From: Whitmania pigra
Taxonomy: Eukaryota > Annelida > Clitellata > Hirudinida > Haemopidae
DNA: 64,000 nucleotides
Direction: 5' to 3'
NCBI GenBank assembly: GCA_021613335.1
Contig: JAJTWR010000275.1
Span: 2,011,001 to 2,075,000 of the forward strand
Positions 58,526 to 64,000 of the stretch are shown here, piece by piece. Position 1 is the stretch's first letter. Every line of letters starts with the position of its first letter. A program made the position numbers and the translations under genes. The notes under the pieces were generated by a model. The model was not told the DNA's origin, ran no database searches, and was given only the letters and a program-made list of their open reading frames with translations.

Positions 58526-59099
58526 CTGATGATAAAAAAAAAGGAATCTTTACAAACGGGATGGAAGTGAAAGTGATTGGAAGGCCGTGGAACATTGATC
58601 GTTGAACGATTTGTAGGCTAGTACATCAACCTGGATGGTCTTAGATAACACTATAAATAATTTCATAATTACGCTTGTTTCGAACTGATAGTGAATGATA
58701 ATGAGTACTTGTTTTAATAGTTTATTAGTTTAAATTAATTAGTTTCAAATGAAACTTCAAGGGCTCGATGGTAGTTGATAGTATTAGTAATAATAATAAT
58801 AATAAGTAGTAGTAATATATTCAACTCGATTGAAAATAATTTTTAATGCAAACAAGCACGACTAAGTCCTGCAACTGACTGAAGCTAAGGAATAGTTAAC
58901 TAACTAGCAAGCTAAATAACTGTTAATTAATTTAACACAAGCAATTACTACCGTGACACCTAGATTGCCTATCGTGCCATCTGGAAATGAGACCAGATTA
59001 CAGCAAATCCTCAATTATAGCAAACCACTCAATTTCGACATACCTCAATCTTCTGACATCCTCACGTCATCATTGCCCCAGCCATTATCAGGGACGACA

Positions 59100-59262
59100 G
59101 GTGAGCAATGAGAATGCTTCTCTAATCTTTCTCTCATTGCAGCCACATCGAAAAGTGGCGTGTTCGAATCCCGCTTTGGTCACACGATGCTATGATCATT
59201 CAGGGTTTTCGGTTTCAGAGTGATCTCATGAAATTATTATTATTATTATTGTTATTATTGTT
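59100..59262 (+). mobile_element. possible second SINE type with (ATT)n tail
   Basis: Box B-like GTGTTCGAATCCCGC at about 59160, then a 3' part ending CTCATGAAATTATTATTATT. Box A is not clear. The tail type fits mobilisation by a CR1-like LINE, but no second copy in the window confirms it. Confidence 0.3.
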
Positions 59263-59454
59263 GATGTGTTAATGGTTTAAATTCATTGTTTTTCCTTTAT
59301 TTATGTTTTATAAGAATAACAGGAAAGACGCAAATGTTTAGTCAATTTTTACGGTTTCACGCTAATGTTGAGAAATTACTTATCTCCTCGATCCCAAGAT
59401 TTATCTAAATAATATTAACCTTTGAAAAGTAAATTGTAATTAATAATAATAATA

Positions 59455-59640
59455 ACACCATTAATATTATTATTATTATTATAATATATACAATATTATT
59501 AATATATAATTATTATATACATTATATTATTAATATATTAATATATATAATTATTATATATATTATATTATACATTATTAATATAATTAATATATATAAT
59601 AATAATATTTTATAAATAATTAATATATATTATAATTAAT
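59455..59640. repeat. AT-only palindromic block
   Basis: About 185 bases of almost only A and T, with repeated TATATAATTATTATATA-type self-complementary segments. It could extrude as a cruciform. Confidence 0.6.
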
Positions 59641-60747
59641 TAATTAATATTATGTGGATAATAACTTATCGTGTTGGTGAAAACATATTTTTGAAAATGA
59701 ATCAATGCAATCAAGTCTCTTATCAGGCAATCAGGATCATTCGCTTCGCTTCGTTGAAGAGTTTTATCAGCAGATGGAGAAGCTGGATCGAGTGGTTCGA
59801 TGAGATTGGTGGAGGGATGATGATGATGATGATCTCGACGATGATGATAATGATGATGAATATGATGATTATTATTATGACGACGACGGCTGTAATGAAG
59901 ACAATGACGATGTAAGCTTGTTTTATCGGTCTTAGTTATGCAAATAATCATTTTATCAGAGTGATGCTTTGACAACGTTCTGTGATGACGCCGACGACGA
60001 TGATGATGGCGATTGTGCTGGTGAATAAATTAAATAGTTCTTCATGACGTGGCCTAGTTTCCTGAGCGGCATGACACAGTTTCGCATGACGTGGCACGAT
60101 TGGGTTTGGTAATTCAGTCCAGTTGCTTGGTTGGCACAGGTCATCACTTGCAATCTTTCAAGAATTAATTAACCTCAACTTGAAGTTGTTACGTCAGATA
60201 CTTTAGGGAAAAAATTAATCATCTCCAGTCATGCAGATAATTTGTAAATACAAGTTTGATTATTATTCAGTATCAACATTTATCAATTATATTTAACACA
60301 CTGGTAACATAATACTTTATGAGATCAATCTCCATACTTAAGATGTATTAGGAATATTTTGAAATACTCTACAAAACAATATATTAGCACTTAATCAGCA
60401 AATAATTATATTAAATATTTAAATTCATAAATTTTGTAAAAATTCCTTTGTCCTCCACAAAATGGTGTTGGTAACAATTACCAGGAATACGTAAAGGTGA
60501 ACTCATCCAACAAAGCATAACATATCTCCTGATGTTTACTTTTGGAAGCGAACTTTACAACCTGCCTCTTGGTTTTAACAGAAAAATAAATATTATTTTT
60601 TTTTATTATTGTTTTATAATTATTATGAATGTTTCAGATACTAAAATACTGAAGAATTATAACAATAAATATGACTGGTCTAGTACGATCTTGCTTGAAT
60701 TTTAAATACACTCGAACTAATTTATTATTGATTCAAATTGCTTTTAG

Positions 60748-60812
60748 GAGCCCAAAACATTTTCGAGCAACCGGTGAAATCCTGAATGTGGATCAAATAA
60801 TGACCTCGATTC
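60748..60812 (+). CDS. isolated candidate exon
   Basis: Plus strand, acceptor TTGCTTTTAG and strong donor GTAAGG. One frame is open throughout, reading SPKHFRATGEILNVDQIMTS. No family recognised, and no phase-matched neighbour was found. Confidence 0.35.
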
Positions 60813-60929
60813 GTAAGGTTTAAAAAACAGTTTCAAGTCGGAGGTGGAAAAAGTGCTTACCTGGCTGGCTGGGTGGTTTGTTTACCTCCACTTTTGGTAT
60901 CTTTGGAATTGAAAGAAGGAATAAGCGGA

Positions 60930-61170
60930 TGAATTGATTCATGGATGGATGCACGGATGCACGGAGAAATTAATGGAAGCAAGGGTGAATGATTGAAAAT
61001 ATGGATAGAGAGCTAGTTAGATAACTGGGTCAGTATGTGGATGACCGAATAAATACATCAATCGATAGATGCATGCATGGACGGATGTATGGATGTATGG
61101 ACTAATGGATAGATGGATGGATAACTAGTTGCATAATTCATATGTAAATGGATGGACGAATGGATAAAAA
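60930..61170. repeat. degenerate (GGAT)n region
   Basis: Scattered ATGGATGG and GGACGGATG units over about 240 bases, with a mirrored composition to the tract at 62040-62240. Confidence 0.7.
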
Positions 61171-61385
61171 GATTTAAAAAACGTTCTTTACAGAGGCAGT
61201 AACATGACCTTGATAGTCGAGAATTGAGGCGGGAATTGCAATCATTTTTCATTCTCAATTAGGCAGCCCTTGGCAACATCTTAGAATTTCATTCACGAGG
61301 TGTACAGATGCACTGCTGCCAAAGATTTAAATAACATAAGGACAAGAATGTTATTCGTTATTAAGAAAATTATTATCGATAACAA

Positions 61386-61620
61386 TAGCAATGATGATGA
61401 TGACGATAATATACAATGCGTTACAATATTGTATTATATATTATTATATAAAATATTGTTATCAGTAAAAATATTGTATTATATTTTAATAAACCACAGT
61501 AGTAAAAAGTTTGTTATCGTCATAGCAGTCGTCACCAACGTATTCATCATCAAACCATCTCCACTGTTATCATCATCATCAATATCAATGTCATCGTCAT
61601 CGTCTTCGTCATCATCATCA
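61386..61620. repeat. (ATG)n then (ATC)n patches
   Basis: Short GATGATGATGA near 61391 and ATCATCATC/GTCATCGTC runs at about 61568-61620. No coding support for the open frame across them. Confidence 0.6.
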
Positions 61621-62039
61621 CAGTTTCTGCGAAGAAACAGGTACAGGTCATAAGAGTTCAGTAAGACAAATGGTTATGGAAATAGCAACAACATTCCATG
61701 TTTTGAAACTTTAGGCAAACATAGCGACGATAAACGATTTGTTTCGCTTTTCGTGTTTTGGCAACTTCAACCTGCAGATCTTGTGTTCGACTCCTGCTTC
61801 AGGTTTTTCGAAAGCTGAAGTTTAACTTTTTTTTTAGAAATAAATAACTACATATTCGTCAGTACAATGGACCATCCATCTTTCCATCTACCTATCATTT
61901 TTCCTCGCTGTGGAATTCTGAGCAAATAATTCTGACCTGGGCATTTCGTTTTTCATCCTTTACATCAACAGCTGCACCCTTCTCGAATTCCTGACCATCT
62001 GCCTGGAAGTGTTTCATTCAGGATGCTTTCCGTGGTAGG

Positions 62040-62240
62040 GATGGATAGATGGATGCATGGGTGGATGGATGGATGGACGAATGGATAGGTGGATACATGG
62101 ATGGATGGATGTGTGGATTGATGGGTGGATGCATGGATGGGTGGATATGTGGATGCCTGGAAAAATTGATGGATGAATGTGTGAATGTACGGATGCATGG
62201 ATGTGTGAATGTGCGGAGGATTGAATGTGTGAATGTATGG
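62040..62240. repeat. (GGAT)n minisatellite
   Basis: About 200 bases of GGATGGATG-type units with TGTGGATG and TGAATGTG variants, open in frame on both strands because of the repeat. Confidence 0.85.
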
Positions 62241-62655
62241 AATCATGAGTTTAGGAAACAAATTATAACAAATTATTAAACAAAAAGAAAAGATAAAACC
62301 TCGGCCCATTCACACTGAGTAGACTAAACAATCTGTATCGCTTTATAAACAAGGTTTGTGGTTTAACTCAAAAATTAAATCTTTAAGATATTTTTTAGTA
62401 ATTTTTGATTTCGTTGCAAAATAAACTTTGATGCAAGCGATGGTTTGTAATTTTAATTAGTATTACAATTATTATAATTAAATATCATTTTCATTAAATT
62501 CCAATTTAATTTAATATTGTTAAAATTGCTTTGCAGAAGCAAAGTAATTCGCGTGAACAATTAATGAGGACTAAAAATAACTAGATTATAAAATTTATGA
62601 AGATTTAGTTCATAATTATTGTCCTCCACAAATAAAATTATGCTTCGTAAATCAG

Positions 62656-62749
62656 AAGCGGCGAGACGCCAAATACTTGATTCTTTGTTCTTTTGACAAA
62701 TATTTCCTTGCTGTCCTGGATGTGACCTTTAAATGGATTACCATAGAAT
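62656..62749 (+). CDS. isolated candidate exon
   Basis: Plus strand, acceptor CGTAAATCAG and donor GAAT|GTAAAT. The frame reads KRRDAKYLILCSFDKYFLAV and continues to FKWITIE, which looks like a buried beta/alpha protein segment. The donor is followed at once by the (TAA)n block at 62760. No family recognised. Confidence 0.4.
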
Positions 62750-62758
62750 GTAAATAGT

Positions 62759-62759
<1 letters not shown>

Positions 62760-62800
<41 letters not shown>

Positions 62801-62824
62801 TAATAATAATAATAATAATAATAA

Positions 62825-62878
<54 letters not shown>

Positions 62879-62911
62879 GAATAATAATAATAATATAATA
62901 ATAATAATAAT

Positions 62912-62942
<31 letters not shown>

Positions 62943-62943
62943 C

Positions 62944-62981
<38 letters not shown>

Positions 62982-63025
62982 AAGAATATAATAATAATAA
63001 TATATAATAATAATAATAATAAATA

Positions 63026-63066
<41 letters not shown>

Positions 63067-63118
63067 TATTAATTATTATAAATAATAAATTAATATTTTT
63101 ATAATAATAATAATAAAA
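62760..63118. repeat. ~350-bp interrupted (AAT)n array
   Basis: AAT triplets with occasional AAG, AAC or lost bases. It precedes the first unit of the 508-bp duplication. Confidence 0.95.
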
Positions 63119-63461
63119 ATTATAATAGTAACCATTAAAGATGAAATGTATTAAATATTATATATTATACCTAGAAATCAACAAAAATACAACAAACACC
63201 ACTGATAGAAAATGTGATGACGATACAGATTAGCAGGAATATGATAGGAATTGTAACAGGGATTTAGTCTACTACACGTGGTTTTGGAGCCGCTAATAGG
63301 CATTAAGTACCTTAGAGAATTATAATTGTTATGTTAAAAATGTAATGAATATTTAAAAGCTAAAAATTCTTAGAAGTGGATATTTATTTTAAATCTTATT
63401 TTTAAAAATTACACAATCAGTAGAGCATGAAATCAATGTCAATGATTAATATACCAAGATT

Positions 63462-63503
<42 letters not shown>

Positions 63504-63522
63504 TATAATAATAATAATAATA

Positions 63523-63567
<45 letters not shown>

Positions 63568-64000
63568 CATAATAATAATAATAATATAATAATAATAATA
63601 ATAATAATAATATAATAATAATAATAATTATAATAGTAACCATTAAAGATGAAATGTATTAAAAATTATATATTATACCTAGAAATCAACAAAAATTCAA
63701 CAAACACCACTGATAGAAAATGTGAAGATGATACAGATTAGCAGGAATATGATAGGAATTGTAACAGGGATTTGGTCTTACACATGTGGTTTTGGAGCCG
63801 CTAATAGGCATTAAGTACCTTAGAGAATTATAATTGTTATGTTAAAAATGTAATGAATATTTAAAAGCTAAAAATTCTTAGAAGTGGATATTTATTTTAA
63901 ATCTTATTTTAAAAAATTAAACAATCCGTAGTAAGAGCATGAAATCAATGTCAATGATTAATATACCAACATAATAATAATAATAATAATAATAATAATA
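63119..64000. repeat. ~508-bp tandem duplication running off the edge
   Basis: A roughly 345-bp unique block (from TATAATAGTAACCATTAAAG to TTAATATACCAA) occurs at 63119-63467 and again at 63627-63970, each followed by an (AAT)n stretch. The two blocks are almost identical. The window ends inside a third (AAT)n stretch, so the array may continue. Confidence 0.92.

Larger units (their letters stand above)
58526..60747. other. repeat-rich stretch, no gene seen
   Basis: Contains (AAT)n near 58788, a possible second SINE type at about 59100-59250 with a box B-like GTTCGAATCCC and an (ATT)n tail, an AT-only palindromic block at 59455-59640 and ATG/GAT triplets near 59815-59900. A short exon-like frame near 59727-59805 (NQDHSLRFVEEFYQQMEK) lacks a clear donor. 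Confidence 0.4.

Noticed and set aside
59640..59975. His/Asp-rich and Met-rich frames
   Set aside because: Dominated by GAT/ATG triplets; the non-repeat part lacks a convincing donor.
61785..61815. Box B-like GTGTTCGACTCC
   Set aside because: No box A, body or tail matching the SINE family.

Overview
This is a eukaryotic, almost certainly invertebrate-animal, nuclear window. It is AT-rich and intron-dense: many short phase-consistent exons with GT-AG boundaries sit between long AT-rich introns. The main gene families are metazoan (FMNL formin, ARHGAP21/23-type RhoGAP, MARK/PAR-1-like kinase, C7orf25/UPF0415 homologue, C-type lectin-like protein). Heavy (ATT)n and (CAT)n microsatellites, a CsRn1-like Ty3/gypsy element and tRNA-derived SINEs fit a lophotrochozoan such as an annelid. 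That placement is a guess from style, not from a search. The standard code is used throughout. All splice models were built by hand from exon phases and splice sites; there is no transcript evidence.

Layout. 1-2.7 kb: a three-exon secreted C-type-lectin-like gene (+). 2.7-8.4 kb: no gene seen, only simple repeats, a GC-rich inverted-repeat island and a 30-bp minisatellite. 8.4-17.1 kb: a 16-exon RhoGAP gene (-) with PH and RhoGAP domains, its introns packed with (CAT)n and (CATC)n. 18.0-20.5 kb: a 4-exon C7orf25 homologue (+), divergent from the RhoGAP gene, with a decayed LINE inserted in its last intron. 21.6-36.7 kb: a 28-exon FMNL-type formin (+), with a Ty3/gypsy relic in one intron and an ~800-bp (ATT)n block inside the FH2-coding part. 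37.0-44.4 kb: an 18-exon MARK-like kinase (-), tail-to-tail with the formin, with SINE copies in its introns. 45.5-49.9 kb: a Ty3/gypsy LTR retrotransposon (+) with a shortened 5' LTR and one pol frameshift. 50.3-50.5 kb: a candidate 5' exon of the kinase. 51.2-54.4 kb: a 15-exon gene of unknown function (+). 54.4-64 kb: no complete gene; isolated candidate exons, a SINE, long (TAA)n tracts and a ~508-bp tandem duplication running off the right edge.

The three best-characterised products (RhoGAP, formin, PAR-1-like kinase) act on the actin cytoskeleton and cell polarity in known animals. Animal genes are not in operons, so their adjacency should not be read as a functional cluster. The most interesting sequence-level observations concern mobile DNA shaping gene structure: a LINE tail abutting a splice acceptor, a microsatellite serving as a splice acceptor tract, SINEs sharing the LINE 3' tail, and an LTR element whose two LTR ends look too different for a single clean insertion.
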